Assembly (NCBI RefSeq): GCF_021130785.1
Contig: NC_060207.1
Location: 101,225,001 to 101,289,000 of the forward strand
DNA: 64,000 nucleotides
Origin: Homalodisca vitripennis
Taxonomy: Eukaryota > Arthropoda > Insecta > Hemiptera > Cicadellidae
Direction of reading: 5' to 3'
Part shown: one piece after another, positions 1 through 17,146 of the stretch
How the letters are laid out: every line of letters begins with the position of its first letter
Position numbering within the stretch: the first letter of the stretch is position 1
The notes under the pieces: model-generated
Databases searched by the model: none
What the model was told of the DNA's origin: nothing
What the model saw: the letters and a program-made list of their open reading frames with translations, nothing else
Program-made: the position numbers and the translations under genes

Positions 1-5400
<5,400 letters not shown>

Positions 5401-5618
5401 GCCTTTTCACTCCAACCCATTCTTCATTTCTTCTTTCCCCCTTTCTTTCCCATTACTTTTACTTTCCCATTACCTTTACTTTTCCATTGACTTTTCATAA
5501 CTTTTGTATTAAAATCACATCTGAATGCATTCCTGAACTTCAAGTGTTTATTTATCTTTAAGAACAAACTTTTGTATTAAATCAAATATGCATTCCTTTG
5601 TGTTTATTTTTTCAATTG

Positions 5619-5624
5619 AATAAA
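5619..5624 (+). promoter_or_regulatory. Candidate polyadenylation signal of beta-tubulin
   Basis: AATAAA about 220 bp after the tubulin stop codon, following a pyrimidine-rich 3' UTR with repeated CTTTCCCATTAC-like segments (5440-5480). It is the first canonical hexamer after the stop, and a plausible 3' end follows within about 30 bp. Motif only. Confidence 0.6.
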
Positions 5625-5629
5625 ACGGA

Positions 5630-7130
5630 TACCAGTGACAATATTTTCTGATTCTTAAGTCCCTTTTCACATATTTTTCAGCAGTGAGGTAGATCATGAA
5701 CTATTGTACATTTTTCTTAATTATTTTGATAAAAGTTTACACAATTTTGGTGATTTTTGAAGCACAATGTGGTAATTACTAATAATAGTTCTCGTAGAAT
5801 TTTTATTTATTTTTTTTTTTCAAATAAAAGTTTGAGAATGATTGACAGGCTATGTAAATATGTATAAAATTTATATACTTATTTAGCAAAATAGCATTTT
5901 ATTCTAAAAGCGTATTTAATCCATACTAAAATACTGAAAAATGATTTAAATATTGTAATAAGTCTACTTGAATAAATTAATTTGGTTTTGATACCTTTAA
6001 TATGCCAAAATATGCTTTTATAGATGTGTGGTGTTGTCAAAAGAACAATTAGTTCTGTTGAAAAATCATGTTTCATAATGCCTTCAAAGTTTTGGATGTA
6101 TGGTATTAAATGTTGTGTTTCATTAGGACAAAATGTTTAAATGTGCAATACTTGGAGTAAACCTGTTTTCATAATTTCTGACTAGTGTGGTACAATTGAC
6201 TCAATTTGAGATGTAATAATCTATTTGTTAAAATAATTGGCTGGATACACTATGAGATCGGCTTCACCAATATCAACTGAGTTCATAATCATCACTACCT
6301 GAGATATAATGTTGATCAAATGACATTTTTCAATATTATGTGTGATCTTTCTTGTCATAACAATTTGATTATCAAGTCTCTGGTTAATAATAGGTCTGGC
6401 GATGATTCACTGTTATCAAAATTGTAATTTTCTCCTGTCTAATATTTTACTAGAATGTATATATGGATTGCAAGTATTAGTTTATAACGACATGCAAACC
6501 ACAATAACGTCAAAACTATATTACCTAGGTAGCACCAAATAGTGTAATGAAACAGCACTCTGGGGTTCTTAAATTTTTTTCAAACAGTGACTGAGCTAAA
6601 ACATGGCTTATTCAGTTGTAGATGTTTACATAAATAATCAACCGTGTTTCTCATTTATTTTGATTACTTGACATTAGAAAATTACTAGCCAGATTTCTCA
6701 TTTCTGTACCTTGTTTTATTTGACAATTAGTTATAATTATGTGATTATTATGAATAATATGAAGACAGTAATTAATATCAATATTACTTTTGTAGTTTTG
6801 TTTACTTACAAGTCACACCTCACCATATCAATTGATCATGAAGAAGTAATAACTAGACAAATATTAGATTTCAGATTTTGTTCCATACAACACTTTAATA
6901 AATGCTCTCCATATCAAAATTAGGACTACAAAAATTGTTAAGAGGAGTAAATACAACTACAAAGGCATCCTACTATCATGGGAACAATTGAAAATGTACC
7001 ACAAGCAAGTAAAACTGTCTAATGACCAAAATATAAAATTGTCTTTATAACCATACAAACAAATAAACTGTAAAGTAATTAAAGCAGCAAAATCATACAA
7101 ATTAATTAAAAATTGCATTTTCTTTCAAAC
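5630..7130. other. Intergenic AT-rich DNA, nothing recognised
   Basis: Between the tubulin 3' end and the LINE at 7.1 kb I see only AT-rich sequence. Short ORFs on both strands have no family signature, no codon bias and no splice context. Confidence 0.6.
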
Positions 7131-7135
7131 AAGTT

Positions 7136-8416
7136 TTGCCTGAATCCTTAAAATACTCAAAAGTTATCCCAATATTACAGGAGGAAGATCCAATGGAAGC
7201 TATTATCCTGTTTATATTTTACTTGTATTTAGAAAAATATTTGAAAATTATTTATAATTGGTGGTTGGGATATCTAGGAAAATCCAAAAACCGTTATCCC
7301 AATATTACAGAAGGAAGATCCAATGGAAGCTATTACCCTGTTTATATTTTACTTGTATTTAGGAAAATATTTGAAAATTATTTATAATTGGTGGTTGGGA
7401 TATCTAGGAAAATCCAAAAAAACTTATCCCAATATTACAGAAGGAAGATCCAATGGAAGCTATTATACTGTTTATATTTTACTTGTATTTAGTAAAATAT
7501 TTGAAAATTATTTATAATTGGTGATTGGGATATCTAGAAAAATCCAAATCTTGTCAAGACTTCAAATTGGGTTTAGACAAAGAAAGTCTACCAATGATGC
7601 TGTATCATACTTTTAACGGAGTTAAAAGTTACAGAATTGGAAAAGGCCAACATATAATTGGCATGTTCCTAGGTCTATCAAAAGCACTTTGTAAATCTCC
7701 AGTCCTTTTGATCATTCTTCCAAGTGTATGATATATGTGAAGTGGTTAGAACCATACCTAACCAATGGGAATTCAACAAGTAGAAATTTATGGAAAGTTT
7801 CACTTCCAATTAAATTAAAGTTTTATGTCCCTCAGTGATTGATTCTTAGTCCCATATTATTTCTATTGTATGTAAATAATTGCAATTAATCCTTAACATC
7901 TGGAGATTTAATTCAATATGCAGGTTATAAGACTGATTTAGTGAAAAACCACTGAATAGTTAAGAACTGAACACTTAAACTCTAGCACAGTTTTTCTTTA
8001 ATATTTCGTATTACCCTAATTTCTTAAACTTTTCTAGTTGATATGTTCCTGTTGAGGATACTAACATTTCTTGTTATGATTGATGAAACCATAATTGGAG
8101 AGGTAAATTGTAAAAAATTCTTTGGAATTTATATCGATGAATTAAATTGTAAGGGAGACATAAATCACTTTTGTTTTAAAGTTTCTTCTGTCATATACAC
8201 AATGAGAAATTTAAGTAAATGTTGCACAATAACTGTATTAAAATTTCCCTATTATGGCTATATATCCTCACCTACCTTAGAATATCGCTATTTAGGGATG
8301 TAATATAAATGAGTTTCAGACACTAACAAAGATGCATACAAACCATTAAAACACTACAGAAGAGAGGCATGTAAATCTGCTTTTAAATAGTAAGAACTTT
8401 TACCTTTCCTTGTCAA
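7136..8416 (+). pseudogene. LINE reverse transcriptase remnant, 5' part
   Basis: Degenerate non-LTR retrotransposon ORF2 of the CR1/Jockey-like kind. In shifting + frames it shows the RT opening PESLKYSKVIPI, then 'YPVYILLVFRKIFEN' (from a YRPVSILPVFSKIFE-type motif), a GFR..KSTNDAV-like stretch near 7560, a VPQ..L..PILFLLYVNN stretch near 7830, and the palm/thumb segment FFGIYIDELNCKGDINH at 8120. Stops and frameshifts are frequent. The early RT segment is present three times in tandem. The ORF is cut at 8416 by a TA-flanked DNA transposon and its C-terminal part resumes after 10253. No intact YADD box was found. Confidence 0.8.
7164..7553 (+). repeat. Three tandem 130-bp copies of an RT segment
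   Basis: A 130-bp unit starting TTATCCCAATATTACAG begins at 7164, 7294 and 7424. The copies are nearly identical, differing at a few bases such as the joint before each start. The unit covers the RT motif from the PI..KEEDP-like residues through the FRKIFE block. 130 is not a multiple of 3, so each repeat changes frame, which means the triplication arose after the element lost function or inactivated it. Confidence 0.9.
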
Positions 8417-8418
8417 TA

Positions 8419-10251
8419 CAGGGTGGCCATGACCTAGTGTTACATTTTTTATGGATGATAATGCAACATAAATGTGATTCAAATACGGAAATTAAGTTTT
8501 ATTTCTTATACACACCTAAGGAAAAAATATTTTAGTTTTTAATTAATAAAAACATGGAAGATTTAGTAAAAGAAGTGATTGAACTTTATTACAACCATTG
8601 TATTCTACATTAAATTGTGGGTAATTAAGGGTCTGAATCTCTAGAAATATTAATTATATCAATTTAAACTGAGAAGTTCTTAATTTTTTGAAAAAAAAAT
8701 TAAAGAAAAAGCTGACATTTAGAATTCTTTATAAAAAAATACTTGAGACTAAGCAAATCTCATAGAAACTGATTCAAAACCTGTTTTTAGGAAATACGAT
8801 ACTTAGTTTTTTTATCATTGTCGTGTGAGTTTCAATAATGTAAAACGCCATATGATGAAAGTTTTGTGGTTATCAGGAGATCTTGCAGACCAATGTCTAT
8901 ACCTTCTCTCTGCCTATCCAGGTTGAATAGTTAGTATTTAGCCAATTCCGCACGTGAAAAGTAAACTTGGCGGTGTATAGGTTCGAACATATCCTACATT
9001 TGAGGTAAATTGTGTTGCTAAAAATCAAGATGCATAACTCCAGTTAAATCTTTTCTGAAAAATGTGAGGTCTCAAGAAACAATCTCCAATCACACCTGCC
9101 CAAATATCAATACTAAATCTTCTCAGAATGATCGCTCTCTTGCAGCTTTTGGGTTTTCAGTATTCCACAAGTGCATGTTATGAAAGTTAAATACCCCTTT
9201 TCTTGTAAAAAGAGCTTTGTCTGTCCATAAAACTTTTTGATGAAATTATATTTTTCAATGTCAGAATTTAATAAATAGGGATAAAAGTCTTGTCTAACAG
9301 CATAATCATTAGGCTCATAGCTATGCACTGTTGTTAAATGATAAGGGTATAATTTATTCTTCTGTAAAACTTTCAAAATTGTACTTTTTATCATGCCGAT
9401 GTCACCTGCAAGATCTCTGATACTGACCCCAACTCATTCCGCTCCTACTACACAGATCCATGTTCTACCAAACGCTGATGCAGTCTCGTAAATATTTGTG
9501 TACTGGGAACTCGCCAACCAGGATATCAGACAGTGTACTCATTTTGAGCCGCACTAGCATTGTCATCACAGAAACCGTACACAAAATGCATTTCTCCATA
9601 TTCCTGATTTGTAAACGACATTGAAATCACTGCCAACTAGTAAATGACCCAAATCCACTACAGACAAAAATCATCCAAACCAAATATATCATTAGTTATA
9701 CCAATATATTTTATGGTAAGATGGGGTAGTCAGATATGGTTAAGTTAGGCTAGATATCCTTGCATGTTGTTTTAAACATAGTAATTACTACTTTGATGTT
9801 TTATTTTAATCAGGATCTAATTGAAAAATATGTCTCACTATCAGTGTACTGTCAAAAGAACCTAAAACTTGTGATTTGCTAGTGAAAGATCATATTACGT
9901 TTTACACTGTTGAAATTCGCATAACTGTATTTAAATGATAAAAATAAAATGGTGTATCATATTTTTTCTTTAAGTTTCTATGGTGTTTGCTTGTCTAGCA
10001 TTTTTTATAAGGACTTGTGAATTCACCTTTTTCTTTTAATGGTTTTCAAAAATTGAGAACTGCCCAGTTTAAGATGATTAAATTAATATTTATGGAGATT
10101 CAGACCCATTGAAAGTTATCTATACTTATTCACAATTTAATGTAGAGTACAATACTCCAATAAAAATAAAACCTAGATTTCACTATTTAAGGTAAATTTA
10201 TGCTGTATTATCACCCACAAAAAATTTTAATACTAGGTCATGGCTGCCCTG
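8419..10251 (-). mobile_element. Tc1/mariner-type transposon inserted in the LINE, decayed
   Basis: Bounded by an imperfect inverted repeat of about 25 bp: left end CAGGGTGGCCATGACCTAGT, right end the complement of CAGGGCAGCCATGACCTAGT. The target dinucleotide TA is duplicated at 8417-8418 and 10252-10253. The minus strand carries a broken transposase. Its N-terminus at about 9621 reads MSFTNQEYGEMHFVYGFCDD, the helix-turn-helix opening common in a large insect mariner-like family. The middle (ORF 9394-9113) has the YPYHLTTVHSYEPNDY block, equivalent to the family's PYHLQ.VQ..L..DY motif. Many stops and frameshifts follow towards 8700. The host LINE continues on the far side, so these are true boundaries. 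Confidence 0.85.
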
Positions 10252-10253
10252 TA

Positions 10254-10600
10254 AAATTTAGAAACAATATTGAATTCAGAATTTAAATGTAAATAATTTG
10301 AGGAAAGGGATTACCACAATCACAACACACTATGTAATCAAATATTCAGGCTTCAGCAACGCAGACTAAATGTAATTTGAAACCTTCCGTCACAAGCAGG
10401 TGTAAGATTTTACAAAAAACACTCAGAATGTATTAAATTAGAAACCAATGACAAATCATTCAAAAGAAACCTGAAAAAAATAATTATCCAGGGTATTCTA
10501 CACAGTGGACAAATTCATGAAACACAACATTGTATAAATAACTAAATTCAACATTTAAGATTATCATTTTAAACATGTTTTATCTTCAATTATTTTGATA
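10254..10600 (+). pseudogene. LINE 3' end (C-terminus of the 7.1-kb LINE)
   Basis: Continuation of the LINE interrupted at 8416. Around 10310-10530 a + frame gives DYHNHNT, RLQQRRLNV, AGVRFYKKHSECIKLETN and FKRNLKKIII, the C-terminal signature of CR1/Jockey-like RT proteins (HNTR..., ...GvrlyNkLP..ik......Fkr.Lk..L). The final FYS-type motif is degraded. AT-rich DNA to 10958 may be its 3' UTR. Confidence 0.65.
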
Positions 10601-10960
10601 TCGCCAAGGTTATACTCATTTACATTTAATTTTATTTATTTTTTAATATATAAGATATTGGTAGAAAACAAGTCTAGTTAAAATTGATATATTTATTATT
10701 GACATTGATAACAAAACTTAATGTTGTTATATATCAATGAAATATTTGCTATTTTTACTCTTCAGATGTATTCCATGAAAGTTAAGGAGAAGACTAATAA
10801 AGCCTACTTATACATGAAACACTTCTTAATTTCATAACTTGAATAACTTTTCTCATTGCATCCTGACGTAAAGATGGTTTGAATTTGTAAATACATAAAA
10901 TTTGTGCTTTTTAAATGAAATTTTGAACAAAAACTATGGAAGTAAGAAAGCATGTATATA

Positions 10961-13592
10961 CAGGGTGATTCGGTTAGTGGTTACCGGCACTTTCTGAGCT
11001 TATTGTACTATAAAAAAATAAAGAAAAAAGTTCATATAAACATGGGTCCGGAAATGCTTCCTTACTGGGTTATGGCCAATTTGAAGATTTCACCAAAAAA
11101 TTGTGTGCAGGAGGTCAAATGATGATTTGCCGCGTGTTTATGAAGAGATATTTATAGGCGAATGCAACTTTTTCTAACGGATTTTTAGATGAGAAATTGA
11201 ATACAGTTCATCTCATAGCTGTATCTCATTTAGTTTTTTTTGTTATACTACAAAAAACAGAAATAAAAAAATTTTGAAAAACACTTTTTTAAGGTTTTTA
11301 ACGGACAATTATTTTTCTTTTTTAAAGGTTTAACGGACAATTATTTTGTTAAATAGGCATTGAAGACCCACATTTTTACAAAGAAACTTGCAGAAAATTT
11401 AATTCTGAATAAAAATTATGTGCCACACGGCTATTAACAGCGAAGTATTAGTTTCTGGAATTTAATTTTACAACAAACATTCTACCAAGCAAGAAATTCC
11501 AAAGCAAAGGAAAACCGCATTTTAATGACACAGAGTAGCCTACACATAAGATTTATTAGGATGCAATTTAAATTAAGGTTTTAAATAAATTATTGTTTTT
11601 CATCTAAAGCTTATAATACTACGTACCACTTTCATAGACAGGTGTTCAAAAATCAGTCCTTGTACTTTCAATTACACTTAGCAGCTCGCTTTCTGATTGA
11701 TCGAGTTATCCTCCGCAACGCTGCACGATTGTTTTTGATTTGTGCGGCGGCATCTTCAATTCGATTTATTAACTCTTCACGTGTATTTACTTTTTCTGGT
11801 AACACCAGGTTCTTCATCCAACTCCATATACAGAAATCTAATGGAGTCAGATCTGGTGATCTTGGTGGCCAAGTGTGTGGTCCACCGCGCGACCAATCCA
11901 TCGCCCGGGAAACTGCTCGTTTAAGTGCATTGTTACATTATGGGAAAAGTGGGCAGGGGGCACCATCATGTTGATAAATAATATTGCACCTTGCTGCTCA
12001 TGGAACATCTTCTAATAATAGTGGTAGTTGTTCTGTAAGGAATTCTAGGTACATGGGGGAATTTAGATGTCCTCGGAGAATGAATGGTCCTATTAATCGA
12101 TCATGGAATGAGTCCCACACCATACATTTACACTAAATCTGTGTTTGAAAGTTGCGCACGATTGTACTATGTGGATTTCCCTCTGCCCAAGTGTGTTCAT
12201 TGTGAAGGTTGTTGACGCCATCTCGGGTAAATTGAGCTTCATCAGTGAAATAAAATGGTTCTATGATGTTGACGGTTTCTAATTAAACCAGTTGCAAAAT
12301 TCCAATCGAAGAGGAGGATCTGTTGGTTGAATACTTTGAACTTGTTGTTTATGGTAAGGGAACATGCTATTTTTGCGCAAAGTTCTCCATACTTCCGACT
12401 GAGACACTGCGAATCGTCTAGAAAGAACGCCGTTGTACTGACACCAGGACTGCGTTCAGTAGCCATGATTATAGCCTCTTCCCATATCTACATTATTCTG
12501 GGCAGGGCGATCCCGATAATTATTAATACTAGGGAAGGTTTACCTGTTACTCTTAGGGTACGAAATGATCCACTGATCGTTTTTTGGGTTTGGAAACTCT
12601 GCGATTAGGAAATCGTCTCTTCGGTATTCTGCAGTAGCAGCGGTTGCATTTCCGTCACCAAACGCCTAAGACAAATACCATGTCGGCATATTCTTCCGTT
12701 GTAAATAAACAAAGGCATTGCAATTGTGATAGTAAGTTACTTTAAAATACACTTCACTAACAAACGAGTAGTAAATTAATTGTAATTAAATTGCACTCAT
12801 TAAAATAGTACAGAATTGGTAAACAAATAATTTGGATTCCTCAATAAATTGCAGTGTATTGTTGAACAGCTGATTTGTGATACCAACTTATAAAAACATA
12901 ATTTACCTTCTGTAAAGCTAAAGTGACAAAGATATGTAGGTACATGATGTAACCATTTGGATAGTCCTAAAAAGTAATAGTATTATTGTTTTTTAGTTGA
13001 GCATTAATCTATTAAAATCGTATTTACAATTGTATGCTAATCAATTATTTGTGTACCTTATATCATTACATTACGGTGTTTATTTACTAAATACGTATTT
13101 CTTGCTTGGTAGAATGTTTGTTGTAAAATTAAATTCCAGAAACTAATACTTCGCTGTTAATAGCCGTGTGGCACATAATTTTATTCAGAATTAAATTTTC
13201 TGCAAGTTTCTTTGTAAAAATGTGGGTCTTCAATGCCTATTTAACAAAATAATTGTCCGTTAAACCTTAAAAAAGTGTTTTCAAAATTTTTTTATTTCTG
13301 TTTTTTGTAGTATAACAAAAAAACTAAATGAGATACAGCTATGAGATGAACTTTATTCAATTTCTCATCTAAAAATCCGTTAGAAAAAGTTGCATTCGCC
13401 TATAAATATCTCTTCATAAACACGCGGCAAATCATCATTTGACCTCCTGAACACAATTTTTGGTGAAATTTTCAATTGGCCATAACCCAGTAAGGAAGCA
13501 TTTCCGGACCCATGTTTATATGAACTTTTTTCTTTATTTTTTATAGTACAATCAGCTCAGAAAGTGCCGGTAACACTAACCGAATCACCCTG
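10961..13592 (-). mobile_element. Mariner-type transposon with ~0.5-kb terminal inverted repeats
   Basis: A 2.6-kb element starting CAGGGTGATTCGGTTAGTG and ending with its complement, flanked by TA at 10959-10960 and 13593-13594. The inverted repeats are very long: 10961-11497 pairs with 13101-13592, with only scattered mismatches and a ~40-bp internal duplication (two 'AACGGACAATTATTTT' blocks) in the left arm. The unique centre carries the transposase on the minus strand. Known insect mariner-like families with a DUF4817-type N-terminus share this architecture. Near-identity of the arms suggests fairly recent activity or arm-to-arm conversion. Confidence 0.9.
11668..12712 (-). pseudogene. 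Mariner-type transposase of the 2.6-kb element, frameshifted
   Basis: Cut-and-paste DDE transposase of the Tc1/mariner superfamily, read on the minus strand from about 12712 to 11668 with frame changes. The N-terminus has FTTEEYADMVFVLG, then RRFPNRRV (12620) and ATERSPGVSTT (12466). The central part has RLEFCNWF and an FHDRLIGPFIL-like block. The catalytic segment shows YQHDGAPC, then TWPPRSPDLTPLDFCIW (11890-11840). The intact C-terminal ORF (11901-11668) ends in RSIRKRAAKCN. At least three frameshifts or stops separate these blocks, so the copy cannot make a full transposase. Confidence 0.85.
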
Positions 13593-13594
13593 TA

Positions 13595-14265
13595 TATTAT
13601 ATACACACACACACAAGTATTTGTTTGGACTAAAAGCTGATAAGTTGTATAAAAAAGTTTGAAAATATTTTTTTAAAGTTCAGAACAAATATTTGTAACA
13701 GCTAATGAGATGATTATACAGTTAAACTGTAGAATTTAAAACAATATCTTATAAAGCTAATAAATAATAATCAGATTTACTATAAACATTAAAATTTTGT
13801 TTTTGTGTTTTCTACTAACAAATGTATTATATCCCCTTTTCCTTAACATCATAGAATTGTATGTAGTTTTTGTGTGATAGAAGTACAACATACAAACTAT
13901 CACTTATATATTATTTATAATTAGTTTAATTCCTTAAAGGACATATGCCTGATTGGTGGGCTACCCGGCTCTCAGTTAGTTCTTATACCCTTTGTATTCC
14001 ATCTTGGATAGATCTGTAAACCTGATACAATACAGTGTATATTCTTACTTTCTAATGTCTGCTTGTTATTATTTTACAGAGTACCATATGTAAAAAAATA
14101 TAACACTTTCAATATTTTTGTCATTCATTATTTCGGGTGTGTTTCAGTAAATAATTTGGTGACATTATTGGTTTAATATTTTAATACATTTTATGGTTAA
14201 ACAATGGAGCAGTCGTAGGTTGATTGTATTTTAAGTATTGTTTCAGATACTGTTGATTTGTTGTA
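13595..14265. other. Spacer with a dispersed repeat
   Basis: No gene seen. About 13916-14045 is related to 22348-22490: both contain an AATTAGTTT..ATTC start and the shared run CTGTAAACCTGATACAATAC. A (CA)n run lies near 13605. The repeat class is unknown. Confidence 0.5.
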
Positions 14266-14269
14266 GTGT

Positions 14270-15136
14270 AAAAATGGATCATTTATAACCAGGAGTGGTG
14301 AAGCTGCCTTCTACTTTAGTATTGCAGAGACGTAATGTGGAAGCATTGGAAGTAATCTTTTGATGATTGTCTTATTATAGGATAAGATGAATCATCTGAC
14401 AAAGTTAAACTCTCTTTGCTGTAGAATATAATGGGACAAGAAGCCGCAAGCATACTTCCTACTTTACTGTTATATAATGAGAAATGTTTAGTTTATAGTT
14501 AAACTAGTTTTCTAAACTATTGAAAACTATAGTAATCTTCGTACCAATGTGGAGTTTGATAGATTTTTATTTCATGAATAGCAACAATTGGAGGGTGAAG
14601 ATTTTGATCATTTTCTGACAGACCGTTAGCATCTTCTTAAATCGTGTAGCTTTGCTAATGTTTCTCTTGACACTGGGGAGAGTCTGCATCTGCCTAATAA
14701 AATTATTCATGGTATTAGACATAAAAATGTATAAGAAACTATTGAAGCAGGTTAGTTTAACATTAGAAAGGGCCATTACGTTTTGTCAAGTGGGTGAACA
14801 AAGTAAGAAATAAATTTAAAAAAATTAATACCAATATTCAAAACATAATAGCTGTTTACCAAAACTGAAACAATTTAAGTAATTATAAAAGAACTGTTGG
14901 GTAGCTGAAATGTAACTGAAACACTCGGTGTTTTTGTGTCAGTTTAGACATGAGCATCAACAGTGTCCAGCCATTGGGAAAATATGTAAGCGATAAGGCA
15001 ACAAGAACCTACTGTCGGTTGCCAGGTGAAAAATATAAAAGCTGTGAATTTGGAAATCATGGTGGGTGATGACAGCGGATCTGGTACAGAGTCAAATTGG
15101 GATTGTTGGACAATATCAAAAAAACTTCCATAAGTT
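14270..15136 (+). pseudogene. Ty3/gypsy-like gag remnant
   Basis: Degenerate structural-protein gene of an LTR retrotransposon. Broken + frames give VVKLPSTLVL, then a stretch with QLEGEDFDHFLTD near 14585 followed by a SCSFANVSLDTGES-like block, then IIHGIR and a degenerate zinc-knuckle region (FRHEHQQCPAIGKICKR, ~14945). These match the layout of gypsy-family gag (capsid-like domain then CCHC knuckle). No LTRs or intact pol were found next to it. A piggyBac end abuts it at 15140. The assignment rests on motif memory and should be read as probable. Confidence 0.55.
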
Positions 15137-15139
15137 TAA

Positions 15140-17146
15140 CCCTTTGCGATCTGGTGAGCATTTTTATAATTGTCCTCTCAGGTATGATGGCCACTCCTGG
15201 GGCCCACTGGAGTTTCTTAATCAACTCTACAAGTTTACTAATGAAAATGTTCTGTCAGATCTGATGGCCACTCCTGGAGCCCATGACTGCCCCACAGTCA
15301 GCTCCGCCGCCATGTTTCCTACTTTACCCCACCAGCTCTAGACCTTTTGTGACATCCTAGCAATACAACAATGACATTGGTGTTTTAAAAATTTAAAAAA
15401 AGACCACATATGATTTAAAATTTGAAAATTTAATAGTTACCTAAAACCTAATAAATTAAAGAACAATTTAATATACATATTATTAATTTATCTCTACTAC
15501 ATAAATAAAATATTGATTGTAGAAAATGACAAAGTACAAAGAGCCCAGACCGCAAACAAATACATATATTTATTCATAACTAATATACTATTTAAAGTTC
15601 TTTTCAGTATGGTACTTCTCAAAACATGTACCCACACAGAGACCTGGCTCTTTTAAACAGGTTTTGCAATAACATTTGCTCCTTCTTTGTGTTCCTCCTA
15701 CTGTACTGTCTTTGCATACAATGCAATCTTTTTTCCTGTTGTTTTCCAATGGATAAATTATATGTAATTTACCATTTAGCCCCTCCTCATCTGTAAATTC
15801 TGATGGCCTATGTCTTTTAGTGGCATTCTTCACAGTCCCAACAAGTTGTTTTACAAGGGCCTTCCTGAATTTACGTTGTTTTTATATGTTGATTTTGTGG
15901 TCTATCTAAGTTGAAAAGAATGAAAGAGTTGACAATGGATGTTTCAATCAACCAATAAAAAACTTTGTGCCACCATTTGATTGATTTTCTAATAAAAGCA
16001 TAACTAGAAATGTATTGGTCGGCTTTGTCGACTCCTCCCATTGACTCGTTATACTTGCACGTGACAGTTGGCTTGACAATACTTTCAACCACACCTCCCT
16101 TCTTCACTCTGCGGAGTGTTTTACTAGAAATGTCATATAGAGTAGTAAGCATAACTACAAGATTGGTATCTTGCCACAGAACCAGAGAGTAAGTAATATT
16201 GTTTTTTCGGAATGCTTTCATTTCACCATTTTTTAACTTTTTTAAGGGCACTACATCCTTACTTTTTTTCTTTAGACTAACAGCTTTATTTTTCCTAGTT
16301 TGCTTCAGTTGAGGAGGTAATCCTTTCTGGTTTTTCATGATGGTGCCAGTGAGGTGCACTTTTTTTTCATGAAGAGCTTTTGCGAGATCTAAGTTGGTGT
16401 AAAATCTGTCAGTAAAGACATGTAAGCCCTCGACACTACCAAAATCTTTCTAATTTTTCTACTAAGTGTAGTACTATCCTACTTGTTGATCCTAGTTCTG
16501 GTCTGGTCATATCATTAGTTGTTTGTTTTCCCACGTATGGCTCAAGTCCACAAATATATCCTATGTCTGATTCTGAAATTACAAAAATTTTGATACCCCA
16601 TTTCGTAGGCTTGTCTTTGTTGTAGACCTTAAACAATACTCTTTCTTTGAATCCTACCGTACTTTCACCAACAGAAACCTTGCTTTTTGGTATATAATAT
16701 TTTATATATTTATTATCAAGATACTGAACCACCCTCCGTACTGTCCCAGAACGAGTCATAGTTCCAGCAACAGGTCCATTTTGTGGAGGGCTTACATGCA
16801 GATTCCAGAATATTTGAAGGAATCTATCTCTAGAGAAGGTATCTTTGAAAAAAGGCCAATAATCAATATAGTCGCTGAAGAAATAATCAGTAAGTTCTGG
16901 TTTGGGATTCATACCCATATTTATGAACATGCCTATGAAAGCTTTAAATTCCGTAACAGTGAGATTCTTCCAGGACCACCATATAGAATGTTTTAGTAAT
17001 GGAGAATTGATCTGTATCTTTTCATGCACATACCTATTAGTTTCACGCACAATTTCTTCAAGTAGCTCATTTGTAAAAACAAATGATAAAAATCAGCCTC
17101 TGACGTTGGTCTTTGATCCTGAGGTGGTCGAAAACCTGATTGCGTA
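15140..17146 (-). mobile_element. piggyBac-type transposon, one end missing
   Basis: The left end starts CCCTTTGCGATCTGG directly after TTAA (15136-15139), the obligate piggyBac target. The transposase is on the minus strand and the element runs to about 17146, where it joins an unrelated RT fragment. I could not find a matching GGGTTAA end, so the promoter-side terminus has been lost or replaced. Confidence 0.7.
15588..17130 (-). pseudogene. piggyBac transposase, frameshifted
   Basis: DDE transposase of the piggyBac family (PF13843-type core). Minus-strand ORF 17050-16436 carries the N-terminal core: NRYVHEKI, EFKAFIGMFINMGMNPKPEL, YWPFFKDTFSRDRFLQIFWNLHV and SVGESTVGFKERV, then KPTKWGIKIFVISES. 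After a frame break near 16430, ORF 16359-15871 continues with RKNNITYSLVLWQDTNLVVMLTT and CKYNESMGGVDKADQ, the family's hallmark GGVD.aDQ block. ORF 15833-15588 is the C-terminal cysteine-rich domain (CIVCKD...CKTC...LCVGTCFEKYH). An upstream exon-like stretch to 17130 reads TSEADFYHLFFTNELLEEIV with a frame change. 'GEST' replaces the usual 'DE' at the first catalytic block, and at least two frameshifts are present, so it is inactive. Confidence 0.9.
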
